A stretch of DNA of 46,170 nt, taken from NCBI RefSeq assembly GCF_907177275.1, contig NZ_CAJSLV010000089.1, forward strand, positions 1 to 46,170, read 5' to 3'. The stretch is from Actinacidiphila cocklensis (lineage in GTDB: Bacteria; Actinomycetota; Actinomycetes; Streptomycetales; Streptomycetaceae). Positions 17,562 to 26,291 of this stretch are shown here, in pieces (position 1 is the stretch's first letter; each line of letters begins with the position of its first letter). The notes beneath the pieces are model-generated. The model was given only the letters and a program-made list of their open reading frames with translations, made no database searches and had not been told where the DNA came from. Position numbers and translations under genes: made by a program.

Positions 17562-19853
17562 GTGGGCGCGCAGACCGCAGTTCAGGACCGGCAGGGGGGC
17601 GGCGGGGTCAGGGAGCAGGAGATCGCCGTCGAGCAGCAGCACCTCGACCGGGTCTACCGCCGTCTTGAGGAGAAGATCCACGAGGCGGAGTTCCTGATGA
17701 GCGACGCCGCCAAGAAGGGCCAGGCGGGAACGCCGGGTGCGCTCGCCGAGCGGGACGCGCAGGTCTTCAGGGCCGGGGTGCACCTGAACCGGCTGAACAG
17801 CGAGTTCGAGGACTTCCTGTTCGGCAGGATCGACCTGCTGCGCGGCAAGGACGGCAAGAAGGGCGTGGACGGCGCCTTCACCTCCGTCGACCCGGCGGAC
17901 GACGCGATCCGCGACGACGCCACCGCCGACATCGCCGAGACCCTGCACATCGGCAGGATCGGCGTCCTCGACACCGACTACGCGCCGCTGGTCATCGACT
18001 GGCGGGCGCCGGCGGCCGCGCCGTTCTACCGCTCGACGCCCGTCGCGCCCGGCCGGGTCGTACGGCGCCGGGTGATCAGGTCCAAGGGCCGCCGGGTGCT
18101 GGGCGTCGAGGACGACCTGCTGCGCCCCGAGCTGACCACGGGGCTGCCCGTGGTGGGCGACGGCGCCCTGATGGCCGCGCTCGGGCAGGCCAGGACGCAC
18201 ACCATGCGGGACATCGTGTCCAGCATCCAGGCCGAGCAGGACATGGTGATCAGGGCGCCCGCGGCGTCCGTCACCGAGGTGACCGGCGGGCCGGGCACCG
18301 GCAAGACCGCGGTGGCCCTGCACCGGGCCGCGTACCTGCTCTACCAGGACCGGCGCCGCTACTCCGGCGGCATCCTGTGCGTCAGCCCGACACCGCTGCT
18401 GGTCGCGTACACCGAGGGCGTGCTGCCCTCGCTCGGCGAGGAGGGGCAGGTCGCGATCCGGGCGGTCGGCTCGCTCGTCGACGGGGTGAGCGCGGACCTC
18501 TACGACGAGCCGGCCACCGCCCGGGTCAAGGGCTCCCTGCGGATGCAGAAGGTGCTGCGCAACGCGGCACGCGGCTGCCTGGACCTGGCCGCCGGCCCGG
18601 ACGCCCCCGCGACGCTGCGGGTGGTGGCCTTCGGGCGGCGCGTCGAGCTGTCGGCGGGCGAGCTCGCCGACGTACGGCACACCGCGCTCAGCGGCACCGC
18701 CCCGGTCAACCTGCTGCGCCCGCGCGCCCGGCGGCTGCTGCTCGACACTCTGTGGCGCAAGACCGGGCGGCGCTTCGACGACGCGGAACTCGCCGCCGAG
18801 GAGCGGCAGGGCTTCGACGAGGACATCTCCACCGAGCAGGACTTCATCGACTTCCTCGACGCCTGGTGGCCGGTGCTCGAACCGCGCCGGGTGCTGGCGG
18901 CGCTCGCCGACGAGAAGCGGCTGGCGCGCTGGGCACGCCGGGTGCTGACGCCGCCCGAGGTGCGGCGGGTGGCGCGGTCGCTGCGCAGGGACGGTGCGAC
19001 CGCGCACGACGTGGCGCTGCTGGACGAGCTGGAGATGCTGCTCGGCCCCGCGCCCCGGCCCAAGCGGCGCGAGGCCGACCCGCTCGACCAGCTCACCGGG
19101 CTCGACGAGGTCACCACCTACGCCGACCGGATGTCCGGCGGGCGGCGCGGCCGCTCCGAGCGGCTGGACGAGGAGCGCACGGAGTACGCCCACGTCATCG
19201 TGGACGAGGCGCAGGACCTCACGCCCATGCAGTGGCGGATGGTCGGTCGCCGGGGGCGTACGGCGACCTGGACGATCGTCGGCGACCCGGCGCAGAGCTC
19301 CTGGTCCGACGTGGAGGAGGCGGCCCGCGCGCGGGACGAGGCGCTGGGCAGCAGGCCCCGGCGGCGCTTCACCCTGACCGTCAACTACCGCAACCCCGCG
19401 GAGATCGCCGAGGTCGCCTCGACGGTGCTGGCGCTGGCCATGCCGGGCATGGAGTCGCCGCGGGCGGTCCGCTCCACCGGCATCCTCCCGCGCTACGAGG
19501 TGGCCGGCGCGGACCTGGCGGCGGACGTACGGGCCGCCGCCGCGCGGCTGCTCTCCGAGGTCGACGGGACCGTCGGGGTCGTCGTGGCCATGAACCGGCG
19601 GGCGCAGGCCCGCGGCTGGCTCGAAGGGCTCGGCGAGCGGGTCGTGGCGCTGGGCAGCCTTGAGGCGAAGGGGCTGGAGTACGACGCGACGCTCGTCGTC
19701 TCCCCGGCGGAGATCGCGGAGGAGTCCCCTGCGGGGCTGCGGGTCCTGTACGTGGCCCTCACCCGGGCCACTCAGCGGCTCACCGTCCTCGCGGGCGACC
19801 GCGACGCTCCTGACGCCTCCGGCGTCCCCGACCTCCTCCGCCCCCTGGCCTGA
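17562..19853 (+). CDS. helD: HelD-like RNA polymerase-associated helicase
   Basis: The gene encodes 763 residues from GTG 17562, with AAGGGGG seven bases upstream. It is a UvrD-like SF1 ATPase: Walker A GGPGTGKT at 242-249, Walker B VDEAQD at 547-552, QSSW, NYRNP, and motif VI YVALTRATQRL near the C-terminus. Residues 19-80 form a long charged helical arm (EQEIAVEQQHLDRVYRRLEEKIHEAEF) as in HelD, which inserts into the RNA polymerase secondary channel to free stalled or drug-bound enzyme. I recall S. coelicolor SCO2952 as the orthologue in the same neighbourhood. I see no rifamycin-associated palindrome upstream (17408-17561), so it looks like the housekeeping type rather than the rifamycin-induced HelR, but this is inference. 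It ends before repeat copy B. Confidence 0.88.
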   Translation: MGAQTAVQDRQGGGGVREQEIAVEQQHLDRVYRRLEEKIHEAEFLMSDAAKKGQAGTPGALAERDAQVFRAGVHLNRLNSEFEDFLFGRIDLLRGKDGKKGVDGAFTSVDPADDAIRDDATADIAETLHIGRIGVLDTDYAPLVIDWRAPAAAPFYRSTPVAPGRVVRRRVIRSKGRRVLGVEDDLLRPELTTGLPVVGDGALMAALGQARTHTMRDIVSSIQAEQDMVIRAPAASVTEVTGGPGTGKTAVALHRAAYLLYQDRRRYSGGILCVSPTPLLVAYTEGVLPSLGEEGQVAIRAVGSLVDGVSADLYDEPATARVKGSLRMQKVLRNAARGCLDLAAGPDAPATLRVVAFGRRVELSAGELADVRHTALSGTAPVNLLRPRARRLLLDTLWRKTGRRFDDAELAAEERQGFDEDISTEQDFIDFLDAWWPVLEPRRVLAALADEKRLARWARRVLTPPEVRRVARSLRRDGATAHDVALLDELEMLLGPAPRPKRREADPLDQLTGLDEVTTYADRMSGGRRGRSERLDEERTEYAHVIVDEAQDLTPMQWRMVGRRGRTATWTIVGDPAQSSWSDVEEAARARDEALGSRPRRRFTLTVNYRNPAEIAEVASTVLALAMPGMESPRAVRSTGILPRYEVAGADLAADVRAAAARLLSEVDGTVGVVVAMNRRAQARGWLEGLGERVVALGSLEAKGLEYDATLVVSPAEIAEESPAGLRVLYVALTRATQRLTVLAGDRDAPDASGVPDLLRPLA

Positions 19854-19879
19854 CCGTTTTCCCCGGGCCGCCCCCGGAC

Positions 19880-20099
19880 CCCGCCCCAGAGCTTGGCCCG
19901 GGGGTACCCCAGCGCCCCTGGCAAACGCTCACCCTCTGTGCAGAGGGTGAGCGTTTGCCAGGGGCGAACTCGGTGCGGGGGAGGGCGCAGGCCAGAAGGG
20001 GCGCTGGGGGTACCCCCAGCGCGAAGCTCTGGGGGCGGAACTGCGCGACAAGCCGAGACGGCGGGAAGGAAGCGACGCCACAGCAAGTGGCACCCACTT
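19880..20099 (-). repeat. Intergenic inverted-repeat element, copy B
   Basis: A left core (GCCCCAGAGCTTGGCCCGGGGGTACCCC pattern, 19882-19911) and a right core (CTGGGGGTACCCCCAG at 20005-20020, then CTCTGGGGGCGG) face each other around a 26-bp perfect hairpin. The right end GGAACTGCGCGACAAGCC (20037-20054) matches the ends of copies A and C, and the tail GCCACAGCAAGTGGCACCC begins at 20077. It sits between helD and the malic enzyme gene. The rest of this 587-base gap (20100-20381) holds a short hairpin at 20254-20268 and presumably the malic enzyme promoter. Confidence 0.75.
19913..19966. terminator. 26-bp perfect hairpin inside repeat copy B
   Basis: Bases 19913-19938 and 19941-19966 are exact inverted repeats separated by only TG, an almost complete 54-bp palindrome. 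Its centre (ACCCTCTG-TG-CAGAGGGT) also occurs in copy C and behind the MFS gene at 36091. Lying 60 bases behind helD, it could end transcription from either side. Confidence 0.65.
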
Positions 20100-20381
20100 C
20101 GGGCACACCCACACCGGGGGAAAGCCGGCCGGCCACGGCAGGCGGCACGCACGGGCGGCCGTGGCCCGGACCACCGGCCGGTGGTCGCTGCGTACAACGC
20201 AGAATGGGAGAGGTTGGTGACACCGACCCGCCATGCTCGCCTCGCGGCAAGTGGGCGCTCGAAGCGCCTAAGGTTGGGCCCGGGGGCTTGGATCGGGCCG
20301 GTGTCGTACCCAGGCTAACAAACGGTTGGCCGAAGCTCTTCCCGTGCCTGCCAAAACCGGGGTGTTGCGGCGTCTTCACAT

Positions 20382-20401
20382 CGTGGAAGTAGTCTTCCAC
20401 G
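20382..20401. promoter_or_regulatory. Perfect palindrome in the malic enzyme leader
   Basis: CGTGGAAG-TAGT-CTTCCACG is a perfect 8+4+8 inverted repeat 40 bases upstream of the malic enzyme ATG. It may be an operator or a leader hairpin. The function is unknown. Confidence 0.45.
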
Positions 20402-20440
20402 GGTACGAACACCCTCAGCAGGAACCGGAAGAAGGTCGTC

Positions 20441-21892
20441 ATGGCAACGGCGCCAAGCGTCTCCTACTCGATCACGGTGCGGCTGGAGGTCCCCGCGGGC
20501 GGGACCGCCGTCAGCGCGCTGACCACCGCCGTGGAGTCGTCCGGCGGGTCGGTCACGGGTCTGGACGTCACCGCGTCGGGCCACGAGCGGCTGCGGATCG
20601 ACGTCACGGTCGCCGCGAGTTCCACCGAGCACGCCAACGAGATCGTCGGCAAGCTGCGCGGTATCGAGGGTGTCGCGATCGGCAAGGTCTCCGACCGTAC
20701 GTTCCTGATGCACCTCGGCGGCAAGATCGAGATGCAGTCCAAGCACCCGATCCGCAACCGTGACGACCTGTCCATGATCTACACCCCCGGTGTCGCCCGG
20801 GTCTGCATGGCCATCGCGGAGAACCCCGAGGACGCCCGCCGGCTGACCATCAAGCGCAACAGCGTCGCCGTGGTCACCGACGGCTCCGCGGTGCTGGGCC
20901 TGGGCAACATCGGGCCGAAGGCCGCGCTTCCGGTCATGGAGGGCAAGGCGGCGCTGTTCAAGCGCTTCGCCGGGATCGACGCGTGGCCGCTGTGCCTGGA
21001 CACCCAGGACAGCGACGAGATCGTGGCGATCGTCAAGGCGATCGCCCCCGGCTTCGCCGGCATCAACCTGGAGGACATCTCCGCGCCGCGCTGCTTCGAG
21101 ATCGAGGCCAGGCTGCGCGAGGCGCTGGACATCCCGGTCTTCCACGACGACCAGCACGGCACCGCCATCGTGGTGCTGGCGGCGCTGACCAACGCGCTGC
21201 GGGTGGTCGGCAAGCAGATCGGCGACCTACGGGTCGTCATGTCGGGGGCGGGCGCGGCCGGTACGGCGATCCTGAAGCTGCTGATCGCGGCGGGCGTGAA
21301 CCACGCGGTGGTCGCCGACATCCACGGCGTGGTGCACGCCGGCCGCGAGGACCTGGTCGACGCGCCCGCGGGGTCGGCCCTGCGCTGGATCGCCGACAAC
21401 ACCAACCCCGAAGGCGTGACGGGCACGTTGAAGGAGGCGGTGGCCGGCGCCGACGTCTTCATCGGGGTGTCCGCGCCCAACGTGCTGGACGGCCAGGACG
21501 TCGCTGCCATGGCGGACGGCGCCATCGTCTTCGCGCTGGCCAACCCCGACCCCGAGGTCGACCCGGCGGTGGCCCGGCAGACCGCGGCCGTGGTCGCCAC
21601 GGGCCGCAGCGACTTCCCCAACCAGATCAACAACGTGCTGGTCTTCCCCGGCGTCTTCCGCGGCCTGCTGGACGCCCAGTCCCGCACGGTCAACACCGAG
21701 ATGATGCTGGCCGCGGCCCGCGCGCTGGCGGCCGTGGTCGCGGACGGCGAGCTGAACGCGAACTACATCATCCCCAGCGTCTTCAACGACAAGGTGGCCG
21801 GCACGGTCGCCGACGCCGTACGCGACGCGGCCAGGGCGCAGGGTCCCGCGGTGTCGGCCGCCGCGCCCCCGTCGGCGGGCCAAGGGTTGTAG
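20441..21892 (+). CDS. Malic enzyme with N-terminal ACT domain
   Basis: The gene encodes 483 residues from ATG 20441, with GAAGAAGG six bases upstream. Residues about 8-85 form an ACT-like regulatory domain (SITVRLEVPAGGTAVSALTTAVESSGGSVTGLDV). The malic core follows: SMIYTPGVARVC with the catalytic Tyr, GNIGPKAALPVMEGKAALFKRFA, metal ligands in NLEDI and FHDDQHGTA, and the dinucleotide motif SGAGAAGTA. It decarboxylates malate to pyruvate and links the TCA cycle to pyruvate and lipid precursors. I recall the S. coelicolor enzyme at this locus as NAD-dependent; the cofactor cannot be read safely from the sequence. It stands between helD and hup, with a palindrome in its leader. Confidence 0.93.
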   Translation: MATAPSVSYSITVRLEVPAGGTAVSALTTAVESSGGSVTGLDVTASGHERLRIDVTVAASSTEHANEIVGKLRGIEGVAIGKVSDRTFLMHLGGKIEMQSKHPIRNRDDLSMIYTPGVARVCMAIAENPEDARRLTIKRNSVAVVTDGSAVLGLGNIGPKAALPVMEGKAALFKRFAGIDAWPLCLDTQDSDEIVAIVKAIAPGFAGINLEDISAPRCFEIEARLREALDIPVFHDDQHGTAIVVLAALTNALRVVGKQIGDLRVVMSGAGAAGTAILKLLIAAGVNHAVVADIHGVVHAGREDLVDAPAGSALRWIADNTNPEGVTGTLKEAVAGADVFIGVSAPNVLDGQDVAAMADGAIVFALANPDPEVDPAVARQTAAVVATGRSDFPNQINNVLVFPGVFRGLLDAQSRTVNTEMMLAAARALAAVVADGELNANYIIPSVFNDKVAGTVADAVRDAARAQGPAVSAAAPPSAGQGL

Positions 21893-21997
21893 GCCGGGAA
21901 AGAGCAGGATTCGTATTCCCAGCGTCGAGCATGTGACGACAATCCGTCATCCCCGCCGTGCCGCAACGGTTTTTCCGCGACTCGCGCGGGCAGGCGA

Positions 21998-22028
21998 TTG
22001 GCTTTCCGCCCATATATGGGGGCAGGAT
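21998..22028 (+). promoter_or_regulatory. Candidate hup promoter with central CCCATATATGGG palindrome
   Basis: TTGGCT at 21998-22003 and CAGGAT at 22023-22028 could be -35 and -10 boxes with a 19-base spacer. A perfect 12-bp palindrome (22009-22020) sits inside the spacer. The AT-rich centre is unusual for this genome and could be a regulator or nucleoid-protein site. Confidence 0.35.
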
Positions 22029-22106
22029 GCACACCTGGGCAGTGAGGCACACAGCAACAGCTTCGAGCTCGCGCCCCCATGGCAGAAAGAACACGGGAGT
22101 ACAGAT

Positions 22107-22388
22107 ATGAACCGCAGTGAGCTGGTGGCCGCCCTGGCCGACCGTGCAGAGGTGACCCGTAAGGACGCCGACGCCGTTCTGGCCGCGTTCGCTGAGACCG
22201 TCGGTGAGATCGTGGCCAAGGGCGACGAGAAGGTCACGATCCCCGGCTTCCTGACCTTCGAGCGCACTCACCGTGCCGCCCGCACCGCCCGCAACCCGCA
22301 GACGGGTGAGCCGATCAACATCCCGGCCGGGTACAGCGTGAAGGTCTCCGCGGGCTCCAAGCTCAAGGAAGCCGCCAAGGGCAAGTAA
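22107..22388 (+). CDS. hupA: HU-family nucleoid protein
   Basis: The gene encodes 93 residues from ATG 22107, with GGGAG eight bases upstream. It is the short HU form: MNRSELVAALADRAEVTRKDADAVLAAF dimerisation helices, GFLTFERTHRAARTARNPQTGEPINIPA DNA-binding arm with the Pro that intercalates, and a short basic end (KLKEAAKGK). It lacks the long lysine-rich tail of the sporulation-linked HupS, so it corresponds to HupA, the HU of vegetative growth in Streptomyces. It binds DNA without strict sequence specificity and compacts the nucleoid. It has its own leader of about 200 bases and ends at a strong bidirectional terminator shared with murA. Confidence 0.95.
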   Translation: MNRSELVAALADRAEVTRKDADAVLAAFAETVGEIVAKGDEKVTIPGFLTFERTHRAARTARNPQTGEPINIPAGYSVKVSAGSKLKEAAKGK

Positions 22389-22404
22389 AGCCTCGGAGCG
22401 CGTC

Positions 22405-22442
22405 GAAGGGCGGCCTCCCCGGTGCCGGGGAGGCCGCCCTTC
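22405..22442. terminator. Bidirectional terminator between hup and murA
   Basis: A perfect 18-bp stem (22405-22422 with 22425-22442, 2-base loop TG) lies between the stop codons of two convergent genes, with runs of A and T at its flanks. It should serve both. Confidence 0.8.
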
Positions 22443-22462
22443 CGTCGTGCCGGCGGTCCGCG

Positions 22463-23830
22463 TCAGGCGACCGCCGCGGCGGCGCTCACCGCGTGCGCGG
22501 GTGCGCCGGGCAGCTCGAAGTGGGCGCCCAGGCCCTCCAGCTTGGCCAGGAAGTTCTCGTAGCCGCGGTTGATCAGGTCGATGCCGTGCACTCGCGAGGT
22601 GCCCTGCGCGGCGAGCGCCGCGATCAGGTACGAGAAGCCGCCGCGCAGGTCGGGGATCACCAGGTCGGCGCCCTGCAGCTTGGTCGGCCCCGACACCACC
22701 GCGGAGTGCAGGAAGTTGCGCTGCCCGAAGCGGCAGGCGCTGCCGCCCAGGCACTCGCGGTAGAGCTGGATGTGTGCGCCCATCTGGCCGAGTGCGGAGG
22801 TGAAGCCGAGCCGGGACTCGTAGACCGTCTCGTGCACGATGGACAGCCCCGACGCCTGGGTGAGGGCCACCACGAGCGGCTGCTGCCAGTCGGTCTGGAA
22901 GCCCGGGTGGACGTCGGTCTCCAGTGCGATGGCGTTCAGCGGGCCGCCCGGGTGCCAGAACCTGATGCCCTCGTCGTCGATGGCGAAGGCGCCGCCGACC
23001 CGCCGGAAGGTGTTCAGGAACGTCATCATCGAGCGCTGCTGCGCGCCCCTTACGTAGATGTCGCCCTCGGTCGCCAGCGCCGCGCTCGCCCACGAGGCGG
23101 CCTCAAGGCGGTCGGGAATCGCACGGTGCGTGTACCCGCCCAGCTTGTCGACACCGGTGATCCTGATCGTGCGGTCGGTGTCCATGGAAATGATCGCGCC
23201 CATTTTCTGCAGGACGCAGATCAGGTCCTCGATCTCGGGTTCGACCGCGGCGTTCGACAGCTCCGTGACGCCCTCGGCGAGCACCGCGGTCAGCAGCACC
23301 TGCTCGGTCGAGCCCACCGACGGGTACGGCAGCCGGATCTTGCAGCCGCGCAGCCGCTGCGGCGCCTCCAGGTACTGCCCGTCGTCCCGCTTCTCGATCG
23401 TCGCGCCGAACCGGCGCAGCACGTCGAAGTGGAAGTCGATCGGCCGGCCGCCGATGTCGCAGCCGCCGAGCCCGGGGATGAACGCGTGGCCCAGCCGGTG
23501 CAGCAGCGGGCCGCAGAACAGGATCGGGATGCGCGAGGAACCCGCGTGCGCGTCGATGTCCGCGACGTTCGCACTCTCCACCCGGGTCGGGTCGAGCACC
23601 AGCTCGCCCGGTTCCTCGCCGGCGTTGACCGTCACGCCGTGCAGCTGGAGCAGTCCGCGCACCACTCTGACGTCGCGGATGTCGGGCACGTTGCGCAACC
23701 GGCTGGGTTCACTGCCGAGGAGGGCGGCGACCATGGCCTTGGGCACGAGGTTCTTCGCGCCTCTGACCCGGATCTCGCCTTCGAGGGGGGTTCCGCCATG
23801 GACAAGCAGTACATCGGCGATGTCGGTCAT
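22463..23830 (-). CDS. murA: UDP-N-acetylglucosamine 1-carboxyvinyltransferase
   Basis: The gene encodes 455 residues from ATG 23830. MurA performs the first committed step of peptidoglycan synthesis, transferring enolpyruvate from PEP to UDP-GlcNAc in the cytoplasm. The N-terminus (VHGGTPLEGEIRVRGAKNLVPKAMVAALL) carries the substrate-binding Lys-Asn pair. The active-site Cys124 lies in GGCDIGGRPID; mycobacteria have Asp here and resist fosfomycin, so Cys predicts sensitivity of the enzyme (family knowledge). The C-terminal end shows DLRGGFSYLIAALAAQG...HGIDLINRGYENF. The frame is open upstream across the next gene, but homologous sequence begins at this Met. It is convergent with hup across a shared terminator and divergent from the YqgE gene. 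Confidence 0.96.
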   Translation of the reverse strand: MTDIADVLLVHGGTPLEGEIRVRGAKNLVPKAMVAALLGSEPSRLRNVPDIRDVRVVRGLLQLHGVTVNAGEEPGELVLDPTRVESANVADIDAHAGSSRIPILFCGPLLHRLGHAFIPGLGGCDIGGRPIDFHFDVLRRFGATIEKRDDGQYLEAPQRLRGCKIRLPYPSVGSTEQVLLTAVLAEGVTELSNAAVEPEIEDLICVLQKMGAIISMDTDRTIRITGVDKLGGYTHRAIPDRLEAASWASAALATEGDIYVRGAQQRSMMTFLNTFRRVGGAFAIDDEGIRFWHPGGPLNAIALETDVHPGFQTDWQQPLVVALTQASGLSIVHETVYESRLGFTSALGQMGAHIQLYRECLGGSACRFGQRNFLHSAVVSGPTKLQGADLVIPDLRGGFSYLIAALAAQGTSRVHGIDLINRGYENFLAKLEGLGAHFELPGAPAHAVSAAAAVA

Positions 23831-24044
23831 GGATCTCGCGATCGTCGGAACGGGTAGTGCCAGGGAGAACAGAGGAAATGGTAATGCGCCCCGCGACCCC
23901 CGCCGATGGCCCGTGCCGGGCGGGGCCGCACGGTCCCCTCCTGCCCCCGCCGCCGGGTTCCTACCAACCGCGTACGCCCTCGGCCCGCACCGGTCCCGCA
24001 CGCGCCCCCTCCGCGGCGGCCCGGCATGCGGGATCATGTGGACC

Positions 24045-24623
24045 ATGACGGAGGTGTCCTCGCTCACCGGGCGGCTGCTCGTCGCCACCCCGAAGCTGGC
24101 CGACCCCAATTTCGACCGGGCGGTGGTGCTCCTCCTCGACCACGACGCGGAGGGGTCGCTCGGCGTCGTCCTGAACCGCCCCACCCCGGTCGGCGTCGGC
24201 GACGTGCTCCAGCACTGGGCCGCGCTCGCCGTCCTGCCCCAGGTCGTCTTCCAGGGCGGCCCGGTCTCGCTGGACTCCGCGCTGGGCCTGGCCGTGGTGC
24301 CCGGCGAGCCGCGGCCCGGCGAGAGTGCCGACCTGCTGGGCTGGCGCCGGGTGCACGGGGCGATCGGCCTGGTCGACCTGGAGGCCCCGCCGGAACTGCT
24401 CGCTGCCGAGCTGGGGTCCCTGCGGATCTTCGCCGGGTACTCCGGCTGGGGGCCGGGCCAGCTGGAGCGGGAGCTGGTCGACGGCGCCTGGTACGTGGTC
24501 GAGTCCGAGCCCGGCGACGTGTCCGCACCGGACCCGGAAAGGCTGTGGCGGTCGGTGCTGCGGCGGCAGCGCAACGAGCTGGCCATGGTGGCCACGTATC
24601 CCGACGATCCGTCTCTCAACTAG
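24045..24623 (+). CDS. YqgE/AlgH family protein
   Basis: The gene encodes 192 residues from ATG 24045. The family pattern is clear: SLTGRLLVATPKLADPNFDRAVVLLLDHDAEGSLGVVLNRPT at the N-terminus, VFQGGPVS, and LRIFAGYSGWGPGQLERELVDGAWY. These proteins (formerly DUF179) have no established biochemical function; Pseudomonas AlgH gave the name. No ribosome site is visible before the ATG; a GATCAT seven bases upstream could be a -10 of a leaderless transcript (weak). The DUF3039 gene starts 11 bases behind the stop. Confidence 0.9.
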   Translation: MTEVSSLTGRLLVATPKLADPNFDRAVVLLLDHDAEGSLGVVLNRPTPVGVGDVLQHWAALAVLPQVVFQGGPVSLDSALGLAVVPGEPRPGESADLLGWRRVHGAIGLVDLEAPPELLAAELGSLRIFAGYSGWGPGQLERELVDGAWYVVESEPGDVSAPDPERLWRSVLRRQRNELAMVATYPDDPSLN

Positions 24624-24634
24624 TCTTGACTCTT

Positions 24635-24937
24635 ATGAGCACTCTTGAGCCCGAGCGCGGGGCGGGCACCGGCACTCTGGTCGAGCCGACTCCGCAGCTC
24701 TCCCACGGTGACGGCGACCACGAGCGCTACGCGCACTATGTCCAGAAGGACAAGATCATGGCGAGCGCGCTGGAAGGCACGCCCGTCGTCGCCCTGTGCG
24801 GGAAGGTCTGGGTCCCCGGCCGCGATCCGAAGAAGTATCCGGTCTGCCCGATGTGCAAGGAGATCTACGAGGGCATGCCGCTCGGCGGCGGCGGAGACAA
24901 GGACAAGTCCGGCAAGGGCAGCGGCGGCAACGCCTGA
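24635..24937 (+). CDS. DUF3039 family small zinc-binding-like protein
   Basis: The gene encodes 100 residues from ATG 24635. The central HYVQKDKIMASALEGTPVVALCGKVWVPGRDPKKYPVCPMCKEIYEGM is the DUF3039 pattern, with a Cys and a CPMC pair that may bind a metal together with the His. The C-terminus is a Gly/Lys/Ser-rich tail. The function is unknown. Its start is preceded by TAGTCT at 24621-24626, overlapping the stop codon of the YqgE gene, eight bases from the ATG and without a ribosome site, so it may have its own leaderless transcript. The family is widely conserved in actinobacteria. Confidence 0.87.
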   Translation: MSTLEPERGAGTGTLVEPTPQLSHGDGDHERYAHYVQKDKIMASALEGTPVVALCGKVWVPGRDPKKYPVCPMCKEIYEGMPLGGGGDKDKSGKGSGGNA

Positions 24938-24964
24938 CGCCCTTCCGGCGGACAGGGGAGGCCC

Positions 24965-26230
24965 GTGGAAGGCGACGAGGGTGACGGGGGCGTGTTCGGT
25001 ACGCCGGACGCGCCCGACGACGACTCGACCAGCGGCGAGCGCGTGCACGCGCTGGTCGGACAGGGCCGCTTCGCGGAGGCGCACGCCGTCGTCGGCGACG
25101 CCTTCGTCGAGCGCAACGGCAGCGCGGGCTACCTGCTGCGCGCCTGGGTCCTCGCCCAGGAGAAGCGCGGCCCCGAGGCCCGCGAGGCCGTCGACTGGGC
25201 GCTGGCGCTGGCCGGGCGTGCCGAGGCGGCGGACGTCTTCGTGCTCGCCGGTGTGGTCCTTCTCTCACTCGACGAGGCCCACGACGCGCTGATCGTCGCG
25301 CTGCGGGCCACCGGGGCGGACCCGGACGGCTGGGAGCCGGCCGTCCTGCTCTCCGACGTCTACCGGCGGCTCGGCCGGGTCCCCGACGCGGTCGCGGCCG
25401 CCCGGCGGGCCGTCGACCTCGCACCGCAGGAGGCCGAGGCGCAGGTCGCGCTGGCCCGCTCGCTGAGCGCCGGCCGCAGCATCCTGGGCCGGATACCGCG
25501 ACGGCTGCGGCCCGAGCACCGTGCCGCGGTCGAGCGCTCGCTGATGCTCGGGGCGGACCCCGGGCAGCTGCAGGCACCCCGCGCCGGGGTGCTCACCGGC
25601 GGGCTCGCCGTCGCCCTGCTCTGGGGCATCCAGCTCTACCGCATCGAGACCGGCGACGACTGGCAGTTCGTCGCCGCGGGCGTCGTGCTGCTCGCCACCG
25701 TGGCGCTGCTCGCGGTCGTCGTACGCGTCCACGCCCGGCGTACGGGCACGGGGGCGCGGGCGCGGCTGCGCGGAATCCGGGCGACGGTGCGCACGGAGCT
25801 GGCCGCGGACGACCGGCTCTGGCAGATCCGTGCCGCGCACGTCGGCGCCGCCATTCCCGTGGCGCCGCTGCTCACCACCGGGCTGATCGCCGATCGCGCC
25901 TGGCGGCGGGAGCTGTGGCCGCTGTGGGCCGCGGTGCCGGTGACCGTGGCCGGGGTCGCGGGGGTCGCCCTCGCCGTGGCCGGCGTCCACTGGTGGTACG
26001 GCGCGGAATTCGCCCGCCGGGCCTTCCTCTTCTCGTGGTTCGGGCGGCTCCAGATCGTCCTGCCGGCCCTGCTCCTCGGTGCCACGCTCGCGGCCGCGGT
26101 CGCGGGCTCCGCCGCGCGCTCCACCTGGCGCGACCTGGCGCTGGCGCACCTGGGCTGGCTGGCCGTCTCCCTCGCGGCGGGCGCCACCTTCTCGGCCCGA
26201 GCCCGCACCTTGCGCGCCCGCGCCCTCTGA
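24965..26230 (+). CDS. TPR-containing multi-helix membrane protein
   Basis: The gene encodes 421 residues from GTG 24965, with GGGGAGG five bases upstream. Residues 25-170 contain three to four TPR-like helical pairs (VHALVGQGRFAEAHAVVGDAFVERNG; AVLLSDVYRRLGRVPDAVAAARRAVDLAPQEAEAQVALARSL). From about residue 209 on there are about six transmembrane segments with basic loops. The cytoplasmic TPR part probably serves protein contacts. I do not recognise a named family. It follows the DUF3039 gene by 27 bases and may be co-transcribed with it. Two repeat elements lie behind it. Confidence 0.75.
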   Translation: MEGDEGDGGVFGTPDAPDDDSTSGERVHALVGQGRFAEAHAVVGDAFVERNGSAGYLLRAWVLAQEKRGPEAREAVDWALALAGRAEAADVFVLAGVVLLSLDEAHDALIVALRATGADPDGWEPAVLLSDVYRRLGRVPDAVAAARRAVDLAPQEAEAQVALARSLSAGRSILGRIPRRLRPEHRAAVERSLMLGADPGQLQAPRAGVLTGGLAVALLWGIQLYRIETGDDWQFVAAGVVLLATVALLAVVVRVHARRTGTGARARLRGIRATVRTELAADDRLWQIRAAHVGAAIPVAPLLTTGLIADRAWRRELWPLWAAVPVTVAGVAGVALAVAGVHWWYGAEFARRAFLFSWFGRLQIVLPALLLGATLAAAVAGSAARSTWRDLALAHLGWLAVSLAAGATFSARARTLRARAL

Positions 26231-26291
26231 CCCTGCTCCCCTCGCCCCGTCAGGTCCTGCCCCTTGCGCTGCGTAGCTTGCCTGCGGCCGC

